NCBI GenBank assembly: GCA_027460525.1
Contig: JAPZAS010000004.1
Location: 49,055 to 113,054 of the forward strand
DNA from: Candidatus Methanoperedens sp.
GTDB taxonomy: Archaea > Halobacteriota > Methanosarcinia > Methanosarcinales > Methanoperedenaceae
Reading direction: 5' to 3'
Length of the DNA stretch: 64,000 nucleotides
The position numbers and the translations under genes were made by a program. The notes beneath the pieces were generated by a model. The model was not told the DNA's origin. It saw only the letters and a program-made list of their open reading frames with translations, and did no database searches. This document shows positions 44,550 through 55,037 of this stretch, one piece after another (positions within the stretch are counted from its first letter, which is position 1; every line of letters starts with the position of its first letter).

Positions 44550-45145
44550 ATGTGGCCTGACATGGCAAAATTCGGGAAGAGACTCGTTGAGCACGGGCTT
44601 GTGGAGTCGCATTTCGGGAATATCAGTGTCCGCACAGGAAGCGAAATGCTCATAACCAAAACCAGGTCTCCTCTTGATGGGATATCCGGGAAAAGTGTTG
44701 TGGAGGTGGATATAGATAAGCCTTCGAGCCTCGATAATATCGCATCATCAGAGGTGACAGTTCACAGGTCGATAACAAATACACTTCGGCGCTTGCGGTT
44801 ATCCATGCTCATCCACTTTTTGCTGTTGTTGAGTCGCTGCTTGCTGAAGAAGATAAGATTGTTCCGGTAAATATCGAAGGGCAGTACTTCCTGCTTGAGA
44901 TTCCTGTAGTGAGAGGCGTCGCAGGGACGCCAGAGCTTGCGAAAAGCACTTCAGACGCGTTAAGAGACCACAAAGGGGCTATCATTTTCGGACATGGCAT
45001 TTTTGCAGTTGGAAAAGCACTTGAGGAAGCTTATTTTATTACGGCACAGATAGAGCATAGCTGTAAGTTGAAGTATTACTTCGATCTTGCGAAGAAAATA
45101 ATCCAATCGAGGGCGCGCCCGCGTGAGGGCGGGGGGCAGGCTTGA
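44550..45145 (+). pseudogene. Class II aldolase/adducin-type sugar aldolase, frameshifted
   Basis: The first frame (MWPDMAKFGKRLVEHGLVES HFGN-type opening; SVRTGSEMLITKTRSPLDGI; SSEVTVHRSI) is a class II aldolase such as fuculose-phosphate aldolase. Near 44776-44784, in GATAACAAATACAC, the homology jumps one base to the frame reading YTSALAVIHAHPLFAVVESL, which has the metal-binding H-A-H, and on to VVRGVAGTPELAKS and IIFGHGIFAVGKALEEAYF. Restoring one base would give an intact protein of about 198 residues. It is either a recent pseudogene or an assembly error. The last ten codons (RARPREGGGQA) come from a GC-rich repeat, so the native end was replaced. Confidence 0.8.
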
Positions 45146-45150
45146 TGGGG
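45111..45150 (+). repeat. GC-rich dispersed element, copy C
   Basis: GGGCGCGCCC then GCGTGAGGGCGGGG and GGCAGGCTTGATGGGG (45135-45150). The last 16 bases are identical to 47689-47704 in copy A, and the GGGCGCGC...GCGTG part is similar there too. It overlaps the 3' end of the frameshifted aldolase. 45151-45279 holds nothing I can support. Confidence 0.7.
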
Positions 45151-45279
45151 AAGGTCGCTGGTTTTGGTTGGGTTAAATGTATACTTCTTCAAAAAAGTAC
45201 TTCGGCAAGAAGTATACGTGCTAATAGAAAATAAGGTAATCATGCTACAAAGCATCGATACAATAAAGATTTTAATAGC

Positions 45280-45714
45280 TCAAAGTTTTCCGATGTCTTC
45301 TTTCCATAGCAGAGGGAAATCCCATATGAATTTGTTCATCAATTGCTTGCATTCATCATTGTTCAAATCGACTACCAGAACACCCTGAGATTCCATAAAT
45401 TCCCTGGCGCCTGCGAAGGTCTCAGATTCTCCTACAATGACTTTCTTAATCCCAAACTGGACGATCGCTCCGGCGCAAAGATAACAGGGCATCAATGTGG
45501 AATAAAGAACTGTCCCGCTGTATCTGCCAATTCTTCCGGCATTACGCAGGCAATCAATTTCCGCATGCATTATCGGGTCATTATCCTGAACGCGTCTGTT
45601 GTGTCCTCTCCCGACAATTTTCCCATCCTTCACAAGGATGGAACCGATTGGAATTCCACCCTCACCTAACCCCTTTTTGGCTTCTTCAATAGCCGCTTCA
45701 ATATAGACATCCAT
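45280..45714 (-). CDS. Cytidine/cytosine deaminase-family zinc deaminase
   Basis: 144 residues with the zinc and proton-shuttle motifs H50-A-E52 (DPIMHAEIDCL) and P76-C77-x2-C80 (LMPCYLCAGAIVQFGIKKVI). Overall it is closest to yeast-type cytosine deaminase and guanine deaminase (GGIPIGSILVKDGKIVGRGH; NRRVQDNDP). It should deaminate a free base or nucleoside for salvage; the C-terminal DFPLLWKEDIGKL parallels the lid of yeast cytosine deaminase, so cytosine is the best guess. It stands alone on the minus strand within the accessory stretch. Confidence 0.85.
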   Translation of the reverse strand: MDVYIEAAIEEAKKGLGEGGIPIGSILVKDGKIVGRGHNRRVQDNDPIMHAEIDCLRNAGRIGRYSGTVLYSTLMPCYLCAGAIVQFGIKKVIVGESETFAGAREFMESQGVLVVDLNNDECKQLMNKFIWDFPLLWKEDIGKL

Positions 45715-45757
45715 AACTGACTTCTCTCTTCGATATTTGCCTGAATATCTTTTATGT

Positions 45758-46018
45758 TTATCGCTTAAATGCTATTTTATTCACAGCAAATATAACTATC
45801 AGATAGGCAAGCGTCCTGATTATTATTAACATACTTACTATCCTTTGTGCAAGGCCGAGCAGTGTTGCAAGATGCGAAACGCCAAAGAGCCCGAAGGCTA
45901 CACCAACATAAAGAGGCACCTTATCGTTGCTCTTTTTATAGCCCCAATAGCCCAAGACCAGTATTATTACGCTGAGCACCAGATTTACTGCGGTGATCGG
46001 ATCCCATATAAATGCCAT
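45758..46018 (-). CDS. Small membrane protein (three predicted helices)
   Basis: 86 residues: hydrophobic segments at about residues 9-26 (AVNLVLSVIILVLGYWGY), 35-55 (PLYVGVAFGLFGVSHLATLLG) and 60-82 (IVSMLIIIRTLAYLIVIFAV). No catalytic motif. It lies 20 bases downstream of the larger membrane protein on the same strand, with GAGGTGATGAG just before its ATG, so the two are probably one operon. The compact helical-bundle pattern recurs in archaeal proteins beside sensor-like membrane domains, but I cannot name a function. Confidence 0.65.
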   Translation of the reverse strand: MAFIWDPITAVNLVLSVIILVLGYWGYKKSNDKVPLYVGVAFGLFGVSHLATLLGLAQRIVSMLIIIRTLAYLIVIFAVNKIAFKR

Positions 46019-46038
46019 TTCTCATCACCTCCTCTTGT

Positions 46039-46647
46039 TTAAATCCAATAATTTCTAACATATACTCCAGATTTTTTAATGTGAGGCGTAATGTATCTGA
46101 GCAGCAATGGGGTAATCGCGATAGTTACTATCAGATCGCCGATGAGCCAGCTGGCGAATATATCAGGAGCATTATTCCATGAAATAATCCCGCCCACTGC
46201 AAGCGTACTTGCACCCCATCCAGCCCCCACAAGATTATTTAACACCACGCCAAAAACCAGGAATATTAAAAAGTCCCTCTGTGTTTTAAGAACCGCATCT
46301 GCACCTAATGTCCTGAAGGCTATCAATGGTATCAAAACCTGCCAGAAATCGGCTAAAGACCAATAGACATTGACACTGGGTGGCAGACCTGTTGTGCTCA
46401 TCCCGGCTCCTATAAAACATCCAATATATGCTGCAATTGCGCCCCAAACCCCAAACCATAGCGCAAAGGCAATCATGAAGGCAACTGCAAAGTATAATCC
46501 TGAAACTCCCTGGGCAATCTGCCAGGTAATTACGGCAAAACGCGACAAAAGCGAATTTATTATAGTAATTATTATTAAAATTATCAGATAAGTATATAAT
46601 GACTTTTGGTTCTGATTACCTCCAATATTCAATTTTACCACATCCAC
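46039..46647 (-). CDS. Integral membrane protein, MASE1-like or ECF S-component-like
   Basis: 202 residues with about six hydrophobic segments. The stretch GVSGLYFAVAFMIAFALWFG, then GAIAAYIGCFIGAG, and the FWQVLIPLIAFRTLG and GIISWNNAPDIFASWLIGDL stretches resemble MASE1-type sensory membrane domains and, less strongly, substrate-binding components of ECF transporters. No kinase or cyclase domain follows; the protein ends after the last helix, and the next gene is the small membrane protein. It may be a membrane sensor or transporter part whose partner lies elsewhere. The function is not assigned. Confidence 0.55.
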   Translation of the reverse strand: MDVVKLNIGGNQNQKSLYTYLIILIIITIINSLLSRFAVITWQIAQGVSGLYFAVAFMIAFALWFGVWGAIAAYIGCFIGAGMSTTGLPPSVNVYWSLADFWQVLIPLIAFRTLGADAVLKTQRDFLIFLVFGVVLNNLVGAGWGASTLAVGGIISWNNAPDIFASWLIGDLIVTIAITPLLLRYITPHIKKSGVYVRNYWI

Positions 46648-47049
46648 ACTATATGGGATTCCACGTGAAATTCGTCCCTTAATGTCCCAATTTTAATATT
46701 ATTGTTTAAAGTTAATAAGACTTTGTATTATGCTGCTGGTGGTATGATTGACAAAAAATAGGGTAGCTTTCGCTCTCTTCTCCGAAGCATTACCCCTTCT
46801 TTCTGAGCGGGATTACGGTTATTAGCCGCGAACTGGGTACGAACTTGATACGAACCCAATTCATCTGTGGTTGTGCTGCGGCGCCGCCCTGTCATCGAGC
46901 CGGAGGAGCGCCTGCATGAGGGAGGGGCGATGTGGGTTTCTGCAGTTCCATACACGAATATAAAGGTCGCTGAATAACTTTTGATAATCCTTTCGGTCCT
47001 AATCTGCTTTGTCAGCAAGTTAAATATATGTTTGAACATATGTTGACAT
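46648..47049. other. 402-base gap upstream of vapB
   Basis: No gene is supported. The gap holds GC-rich element copy B (46878-46906 and a diverged continuation to about 46930). The last 70 bases before vapB are AT-rich and contain an ACATATG-type short palindrome near 47031-47050 (CATATGTTGACATATG), which could be the VapBC operator. An open minus-strand frame through the GC-rich element is treated as chance. Confidence 0.5.
46878..46906 (+). repeat. GC-rich dispersed element, copy B (left of vapBC)
   Basis: 29 bases, GCGGCGCCGCCCTGTCATCG followed by AGCCGGAGG, identical to 47642-47670. The first part is self-complementary (GGCGCC). It is followed by a diverged GC-rich tail. Confidence 0.9.
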
Positions 47050-47052
47050 ATG
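47031..47052 (+). promoter_or_regulatory. Palindrome at the vapB start (possible operator)
   Basis: Two CATATG hexamers lie ten bases apart, at 47036-47041 and 47046-47051 (within AACATATGTTGACATATGGC). The vapB ATG (47050) is inside the second. VapBC complexes commonly bind palindromes over their own promoter, so this is a plausible autoregulatory site. Confidence 0.4.
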
Positions 47053-47265
47053 GCAACCAAGACGATAACAATAAAGGAAGATATTTACAAAATGCTTCTC
47101 TCTATAAAGGGAACAAATGAGAGCTTCAGCAATTTCTTCGAGCGCCTGGTGAAATCCCGCAGTAACATCGATAAACTCAGGGAATTGAGGGGTTCTGTTG
47201 AGTTTATGAACAAGGAAGCTCTTTTGGGAGAGTTATCCGTGAAAAGAAGGGAGACAAGATATTGA
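47050..47265 (+). CDS. vapB: VapB-type antitoxin
   Basis: 71 residues of the DUF217/VapB kind found in archaea: a ribbon-helix-helix-like N-terminus (ATKTITIKEDIYKMLLSIKG) and a C-terminal NIDKLRELRGSVEF, then VKRRETRY, which would wrap the toxin. It should bind and neutralise the PIN nuclease and repress the operon. It overlaps vapC by four bases. The whole cassette lies between two identical 29-base GC-rich repeats. Confidence 0.85.
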   Translation: MATKTITIKEDIYKMLLSIKGTNESFSNFFERLVKSRSNIDKLRELRGSVEFMNKEALLGELSVKRRETRY

Positions 47266-47639
47266 TTCTTGTTGATACTGATGTACTGATCGAAATCCTT
47301 GATAAGAACTCGAAGAAAGGAGATGAAGCGTTGAGGAAAATCGAGGATGCCGGAGAAGATATTAGCCTCACATCTTTAAATCTCCATGAAATTCTTTTCG
47401 GTCTGTATAAGTATGCTGATAACAAAAAGATAGAGAACGTAAAATTTCTCGAAGTTATTGATTTCACCAAGAACGATGCAATTCTCTCCGCAAAGCTTGA
47501 GGTGAAAGCCGAGAAGAGAGGTGAAAAGATTCCGAGGTTTGATGCAATGATCGCAGCGGTTGCGATAAACCGGGGTTTTAAGCTGTTTACTTTCAATAAA
47601 GACCACTTTGAAGGATTTGATGAGCTAATGCTGTTTTAG
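47262..47639 (+). CDS. vapC: VapC-type PIN-domain ribonuclease toxin
   Basis: 125 residues with the four PIN acidic residues: D5 (ILVDTDVLIEIL), E43 (LNLHEILFGLY), D94 (RFDAMIAAVAI) and D114 (FTFNKDHFEG). All are present, so it should be an active Mg-dependent RNase, usually against tRNA or rRNA, when VapB is lost. The start is TTG at 47262, overlapping the vapB TGA. The stop is followed within two bases by the right-hand GC-rich repeat. Confidence 0.9.
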   Translation: MILVDTDVLIEILDKNSKKGDEALRKIEDAGEDISLTSLNLHEILFGLYKYADNKKIENVKFLEVIDFTKNDAILSAKLEVKAEKRGEKIPRFDAMIAAVAINRGFKLFTFNKDHFEGFDELMLF

Positions 47640-47641
47640 GG

Positions 47642-47704
47642 GCGGCGCCGCCCTGTCATCGAGCCGGAGGGCGCGCATGCGTGGAGGCGGCAGGCTTGAT
47701 GGGG
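47642..47704 (+). repeat. GC-rich dispersed element, copy A (right of vapBC)
   Basis: The fullest copy, about 63 bases. The first 29 are identical to copy B. The last 16 (GGCAGGCTTGATGGGG) are identical to part of copy C at 45135-45150. Within it CATCGAGCC and GGCTTGATG are near-complementary, and GGCGCC is a perfect palindrome, so the element can fold. REP- or MITE-like; no transposase is seen. Confidence 0.85.
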
Positions 47705-47737
47705 TTTACCCTGTAAACCTGTTAGTACGATTACACT

Positions 47738-48001
47738 TCAAGTATTCTGCTCTTGTAATTTCTCTTGCAACCACAAATTTAAAAGAGTGTCCGGTGATAC
47801 ACCGTGCTGCCTGGCAAATTCCTGAACCTTTGCTGATAATTTATTGTCAACTGCATAGTATGTAACTTCGGATTTAATATCAACTTCAAATTCGGCTGGT
47901 TTTGTTTCTTCCCAGTGCTCGGCAAGGTCATGCTTGTCCCAATACTCACCGATTTCTTTGTAGCTCTGTGCTTTCGATATTGAACTTTTATTTTTGCTCA
48001 T
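47738..48001 (-). CDS. CopG-type antitoxin (BrnA-like), without an obvious BrnT partner
   Basis: 87 residues from the ATG at 48001 (MSKNKSSISKAQSYKEIGEY); the frame extends 11 codons upstream, but that part lacks a ribosome site. It matches the CopG antitoxin family with YWDKHDLAEHWEETKPAEFE, then VDIKSEVTYYAVDNKLSAKV and a final ribbon-helix-helix helix pair (EFARQHGVSPDTLLNLWLQE). Such proteins bind DNA and neutralise BrnT-like toxins. No toxin gene is adjacent. The gene upstream on the same strand, 48 bases away, is the frameshifted FRG protein, which may be its unusual partner. Confidence 0.75.
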   Translation of the reverse strand: MSKNKSSISKAQSYKEIGEYWDKHDLAEHWEETKPAEFEVDIKSEVTYYAVDNKLSAKVQEFARQHGVSPDTLLNLWLQEKLQEQNT

Positions 48002-48048
48002 ATTTCTTCCGTTCTGCACGTGCAATTGTATCAAGATTCTTAATAATT

Positions 48049-48875
48049 CTATATATACTCGTAAATTCTACCTAATTCGCCATCAGACAAATCGTATTTA
48101 TTTGTAATGTCGTTAATTATGTTTATGAATTTTTTATTACCTTTAAGGTATCTATATGTACTATCATATAATTCACTTGGAAACATATACTTCTTCTCGA
48201 AAAGAGGCCCTTCTAGTTTCCATTTATCATTGTTACGGAATTTAACAGTCGCTACAACAAAATCGTTTAAGCAACGATTATTAAAATTCCATGCTGGATC
48301 TTTTCTGGTTGCAGATAAGCCATGTTGAACGTGTAATCTTAAGCTTAATGATGATTGCTCCTCTTTTAAATCATAATACTTTAACTCTGCGCCATTGTCT
48401 AGCTTAGTCCTAATAAAGTAAATCCATCCAAATTTTGGCTTAGTTTTTTCATTTTTTGGATTGTGTGTCGCAAACCAGATTGCAGTGTATAAATTAGCCA
48501 CCAAATCTAACCAAGGCGTTTTTATTCCATAATTTTGTAAGAGTGGTCCAACGCTATCTTTTTTAAATCGTTGTTTTTTGAAATCATTTTGAATGGAAGT
48601 TATTAATTCTTTGTAAGCTGAATATCGACTTTTGAATAATTCCTTAGTTATATCCTCTCTAAAAAGGCTAGGTATCATGGTACCATCCTTATATTGACCT
48701 CGAAGGAAAACTTTTGATGTTGAGTCAGGTTTTGTTATATTTTTTTTGAGATATCCCGCAAATCTAGCAAGAATACGAGGGTCATCTAAATAGAGATACG
48801 GGCGTTCTGTTTTTTATCACAATATTTTATTGTAAATTTTTCAGTTAAATTTTTAAAAGATGCAAATCTTTCCAT
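48049..48875 (-). pseudogene. FRG-domain protein, frameshifted in a homopolymer
   Basis: The FRG domain is clear: VFLRGQYKDGTMIPSLFRE and, 70 residues on, PLLQNYGIKTPWLDLVANLY, then TAIWFATHN. The long frame has an ATG only at 48678, after the FRGQ-like motif, and no start upstream before a stop. A different frame starts at ATG 48875 (MERFASFKNLTEKFTIKYCD) and reads into the A6 run at 48810-48815 (T6 on the plus strand). One extra A there would join the two into a full protein (DKKTERPYLYLDDPRILARF). It is either a slippage mutation or an assembly error. The function of FRG proteins is unknown; they recur near toxin and defence genes. The AT-rich composition differs from gyrA just upstream. 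Confidence 0.75.
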
Positions 48876-48904
48876 GTAATTGATAGTTTGCTCTCCTGCC
48901 TTCC

Positions 48905-51394
48905 TCATTCCAGCTTCTCCTGCACCGCTTTCTCCTCCCCATTCTCTTCCTTCGCCAGCGTCGCCACCCCAACCACCCTGTCCTTCTCCTTAACATCCAT
49001 TATCGTAACTCCCTGCGTGTTCCTGCCCTGCACGCGAATCCCGCTCACTGGCACGCGGATGACGATGCCGTTCGAGGTCGTCACCATTATCTCATCGTCC
49101 TCATGAACGCTCCTGATATCCACAACATTGCCGTTCCTCACGTTCACGTCGATGGTAATCACACCCTGCCCACCCCTGTTCGAGGTGCGGTACTCCTCAA
49201 ATCCCGTGCGCTTCCCGTAGCCGTTCTCGGTCACAGTGAGAAGCGTCGCTCCCTCTTCCACCACTGCCATGCTCACCACATCGTCCTCGCCCACAAGTTT
49301 CATGCCCCTGACGCCGTATGCACCGCGCCCCATGTCCCGAACACCAGTTTCGTTGAACCTGATGGCTTTGCCGTGCTTTGTGCCGATTACTACCTCCCGG
49401 CTGCCATCAGTGAGCTTCACGGAAACAAGCTTATCCCCTTCATCCAGCGATATGGCAATAATCCCTGTCTTCCTTGGATTTGAGAACTCTGAGAGCGCTG
49501 TCTTCTTGGCTGTCCCTTTCTTTGTTACCATCAAGAGATAGTGCTTGTCATCGAATTTGCTGATGGGAATATAGGCGTTAATCTTCTCTCCCTGCTCAAT
49601 CTGGAGCAGATTCACTATCGCTGTTCCCCGCGCCTGCCTCCCTGCCTCGGGTATCGCATATACTTTCAGCCAGTACACCTTGCCTTTGTCCGTGAAGAAA
49701 AGAATATAGTCGTGCGTGTTGCCGATGAAAAGGTCGCTTACGAAATCCTCTTCTTTTGTCTCCATGCCCACAACGCCCTTCCCGCCGCGGCGCTGCTGCT
49801 TGTACGCATCCACGGCGATGCGCTTGATATACCCACTGTTCGTGATTGTGATGACGTCATCCTCTTTCGGGATGAGGTCTTCGGTTACGAGTTCCCCTGT
49901 ACTCTCGATGATCTCGGTCCGCCTTTTATCTGCGAATCGTGCCCTGAGGTCGGAAAGCTCTGATTTTATCAAAGCAAGTATCTTGATTTCGCTTGCCAGG
50001 AGGTCCTTGAGCCAGGCAATCGTTTTTAAAAGCTCGCTGTATTCAGCGTCTATCTTCTCGCGCTCTAAGCCAGTGAGGCGTTGAAGCCTCATATCAAGGA
50101 TAGCCTTTGCCTGCTCTTCGCTCAGGCTGAACTTTGCGATAAGACCTACACGCGCATCATCCGGTGTCTTTGAAGCTTTTATGAGTTTAATAACCGCATC
50201 GATATTGTCAAGTGCAATTATCAAACCTTCGAGGATATGGGCACGCTGCTGTGCCTTTTTGAGCTCAAACTGGCTTCTTCTTATTATTACATTCTTCCTG
50301 TGTGAAATATACTGGACAATTATTTCTTTTAACGGAAGAACAATTGGCCTCCCATCGACAAGTGCAAGGTTGATAACGCCAAAAGTGGTCTCAAGCTGGG
50401 TATGCGAATACAACTGGTTCAAAATGATGTTCGCCTGCGCCTGTCTTGATACTTCCATTACTATGCGGATACCATCTTTATCAGATTCATCACGAAGGTC
50501 GGTTATCCCCGCAATTTTCTTGTCCCTCACAAGACCTGCAATATCCTCTATCAATTTTGCCTTATTCACCTGATAGGGGAGCTCATTAACAATTATCTGT
50601 TCCTTGTTCTTTTCTTCCTCGATTATTGCACGGGCGCGCATCTTGATTGAGCCACGACCGAATTGGTACGCATCCTGAATTCCCTGCCGTCCGTATATGA
50701 ATCCAGCTGTGGGAAAATCAGGCCCTTTGACAGCGGTCATGAGTTCTTTCCATTCGACAGCAGGATTATCTATGACCATAATAATTCCGTCAATAACCTC
50801 CCCAAGATTATGAGGCGGCATGTTGGTCGCCATGCCGACCGCGATGCCTGTCGAACCGTTGATGAGGAGGTTGGGAAGCTTACATGGGAGAACTGAAGGC
50901 TCTTTTAATGAATCATCGTAGTTGGGTACGAAATCAACGGTTTCTTTGTCTATGTCCCCGAGTATCTCATCTGCTATTTTTCCGAGCCTGACTTCAGTGT
51001 ATCGCATCGCTGCTGCACTATCTCCATCAATACTACCGAAGTTGCCCTGCCCGTCGATAAGCGGATAACGAAGCGAAAACTCCTGTACCATCCTTACGAG
51101 AGAATCGTAAACAGCGATATCACCATGCGGGTGGTATTTACCCAGAACATCTCCCACGATTCTTGCGGATTTCTTGTATGGTTTGTCATGGGTCATCCCC
51201 TGCTCGTTCATCGCATAGAGGATGCGGCGATGAACGGGTTTCAAGCCATCCCTGACGTCTGGAAGCGCGCGCCCCACAATGACACTCATGGCATAATCGA
51301 TATAGGAGCGCTTCATCTCGTCCTCGATATTTACCGGGGTGATTTTTTCAACTACAAGTTTCTGCTGTGTGTCTTTGGGTTCTGGGTCGGTCAT
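48905..51394 (-). CDS. gyrA: DNA gyrase subunit A
   Basis: 829 residues. The breakage-reunion domain has the catalytic Tyr132 in [11 protein letters not shown]. The C-terminal beta-pinwheel has the GyrA box [11 protein letters not shown], so supercoiling rather than decatenation is expected. The quinolone-region loop reads [18 protein letters not shown]: Ile93 at the E. coli Ser83 position and Asp97 at Asp87. The C-terminus ends in a short Glu-rich tail. It acts with GyrB to introduce negative supercoils; the pair in Methanosarcinales and Halobacteria came from bacteria. It is separated from gyrB by three unrelated genes. Confidence 0.97.
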   Translation of the reverse strand: MTDPEPKDTQQKLVVEKITPVNIEDEMKRSYIDYAMSVIVGRALPDVRDGLKPVHRRILYAMNEQGMTHDKPYKKSARIVGDVLGKYHPHGDIAVYDSLVRMVQEFSLRYPLIDGQGNFGSIDGDSAAAMRYTEVRLGKIADEILGDIDKETVDFVPNYDDSLKEPSVLPCKLPNLLINGSTGIAVGMATNMPPHNLGEVIDGIIMVIDNPAVEWKELMTAVKGPDFPTAGFIYGRQGIQDAYQFGRGSIKMRARAIIEEEKNKEQIIVNELPYQVNKAKLIEDIAGLVRDKKIAGITDLRDESDKDGIRIVMEVSRQAQANIILNQLYSHTQLETTFGVINLALVDGRPIVLPLKEIIVQYISHRKNVIIRRSQFELKKAQQRAHILEGLIIALDNIDAVIKLIKASKTPDDARVGLIAKFSLSEEQAKAILDMRLQRLTGLEREKIDAEYSELLKTIAWLKDLLASEIKILALIKSELSDLRARFADKRRTEIIESTGELVTEDLIPKEDDVITITNSGYIKRIAVDAYKQQRRGGKGVVGMETKEEDFVSDLFIGNTHDYILFFTDKGKVYWLKVYAIPEAGRQARGTAIVNLLQIEQGEKINAYIPISKFDDKHYLLMVTKKGTAKKTALSEFSNPRKTGIIAISLDEGDKLVSVKLTDGSREVVIGTKHGKAIRFNETGVRDMGRGAYGVRGMKLVGEDDVVSMAVVEEGATLLTVTENGYGKRTGFEEYRTSNRGGQGVITIDVNVRNGNVVDIRSVHEDDEIMVTTSNGIVIRVPVSGIRVQGRNTQGVTIMDVKEKDRVVGVATLAKEENGEEKAVQEKLE

Positions 51395-51441
51395 GGTATC
51401 AGCTCAAATCGATATAAGTTAAATATTTATTAATTGTGAAA

Positions 51442-51804
51442 TTAGGCCATCTTTCCGCTTCTTTCATCATAAATTTCAATTCCCTCTTCTTCAATGGTCA
51501 TTATGAAATCCATTTTTTCTTTTTTCATAGTTTCAAGCTCTAAAGGAGAATAAACCAGAGGTTCAAGCGTAAGGAGAGTATTGTTCAGCTTTATTACATC
51601 TGCAATCCTATCTATGAACCTTTTAGAGGTTTCTTTTATCAACATGAGGTCTATATCGCTGCCTTCATGCGCTTCTCCTCTTGCGTAAGAACCAAAAAGC
51701 ACAATTTTCTGTGGAGCATAGTTGCTGATTATGCTCTGGATGATATCGGTGAATGCGTCCTGAATTTTTTTATCTTTTGAAATTTGTGCGATGTTTAAAG
51801 GCAT
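51442..51804 (-). CDS. MNT-type nucleotidyltransferase (orphan)
   Basis: 120 residues with the polymerase-beta-like signature GSYARGEAHEGSDIDLMLI, giving the two metal-binding Asp residues, and a third acid further on (EPLVYSPLELETM). This is the minimal nucleotidyltransferase of MNT-HEPN toxin-antitoxin pairs, in which MNT adenylylates and silences the HEPN RNase. No HEPN gene is next to it, so it is an orphan or pairs in trans. It lies between gyrA and a second MNT gene, with a dispersed repeat between the two. Confidence 0.8.
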   Translation of the reverse strand: MPLNIAQISKDKKIQDAFTDIIQSIISNYAPQKIVLFGSYARGEAHEGSDIDLMLIKETSKRFIDRIADVIKLNNTLLTLEPLVYSPLELETMKKEKMDFIMTIEEEGIEIYDERSGKMA

Positions 51805-51885
51805 TGTGAATCAGCTCTGGAGTCGCACTGTGGGAGGACGCACACACATATGCTTTCGGGCGCATACATGGATACCCGAGAAACT

Positions 51886-51916
51886 AATCTGCGTTCATCT
51901 GCGTTTATCTGCGGTT
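51886..51916 (+). repeat. Dispersed CGCAGAT repeat, copy 5, between the two nucleotidyltransferase genes
   Basis: AATCTGCGTTCATCTGCGTT followed by TATCTGCGGTT, identical in its core to 23839-23868 and in the same orientation. It lies in the gap between the two MNT genes inside the gyrB-gyrA interval. Confidence 0.85.
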
Positions 51917-51936
51917 TTTTATTTAATTTAAATATA

Positions 51937-52254
51937 TTATCCATAAATGACCTTTCCTTTTTTCATGACGGAAGTAATAAATGCCGCAGATGCATTTTTC
52001 CATTTTTCAACTTCCTGCGGAGTGTAAACGATAATTTCTTTAGGTATTCTTATGTCCTGAAGCAATTTTCTTATCCTTGTCACTCTCGTGTGCATCGGTT
52101 CTTTTGTTGGAAGGATTACTAACAAATCCAAGTCGCTATCTTTTGTAGGGGTTCCATAAGCGCATGAACCAAAAAGGATTATTTTTTCGGGATGGACGGC
52201 GCTGACGATGCGGTCTTTGATTTCCTGGATTAGTTCTTCGGTTATTGGTTGCAT
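51937..52254 (-). CDS. MNT-type nucleotidyltransferase (second orphan)
   Basis: 105 residues from ATG 52254 (MQPITEELIQEIKDRIVSAV); the frame reaches back to 52320 but would then overlap the upstream gene by 58 bases. Signature: ILFGSCAYGTPTKDSDLDLL, then the third acid region PKEIIVYTPQEVEKWKNASA. Same superfamily as the gene at 51442, but clearly different in sequence, so it is not a recent duplicate. No HEPN partner is adjacent. It starts eight bases after the unknown gene 52263-52874 and could share its transcript. Confidence 0.8.
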   Translation of the reverse strand: MQPITEELIQEIKDRIVSAVHPEKIILFGSCAYGTPTKDSDLDLLVILPTKEPMHTRVTRIRKLLQDIRIPKEIIVYTPQEVEKWKNASAAFITSVMKKGKVIYG

Positions 52255-52262
52255 GATTCTAC

Positions 52263-54790
<2,528 letters not shown>

Positions 54791-55037
54791 CTAGTAAAAA
54801 TAATTATAAATTTTTTAATTGCATCTAAACATTCCATTCCTTCGACCGCTCAATTCCTTCCGTCTCTAATTGTTCTCAAAGCATATATAGCTTATTGCCT
54901 CAATGCATAGCGATTTCAATTTTTATTTCAAAATTAACAATAAAAATAAAACTTTCGCAGATTTTTGTGTTAAATTCATCAAGTTTATTGGATTAATCAG
55001 CGAATAATATTTAACAAAAGCGTGTGAATTAATACTC

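Noticed and set aside
45164..45388. 74-codon plus-strand ORF downstream of the frameshifted aldolase
   Set aside because: It overlaps the deaminase gene on the other strand, with no ribosome site and no recognisable domain.
46728..47060. 110-codon minus-strand frame upstream of vapB
   Set aside because: It passes through the GC-rich repeat and the vapB promoter and shows no recognisable protein features.
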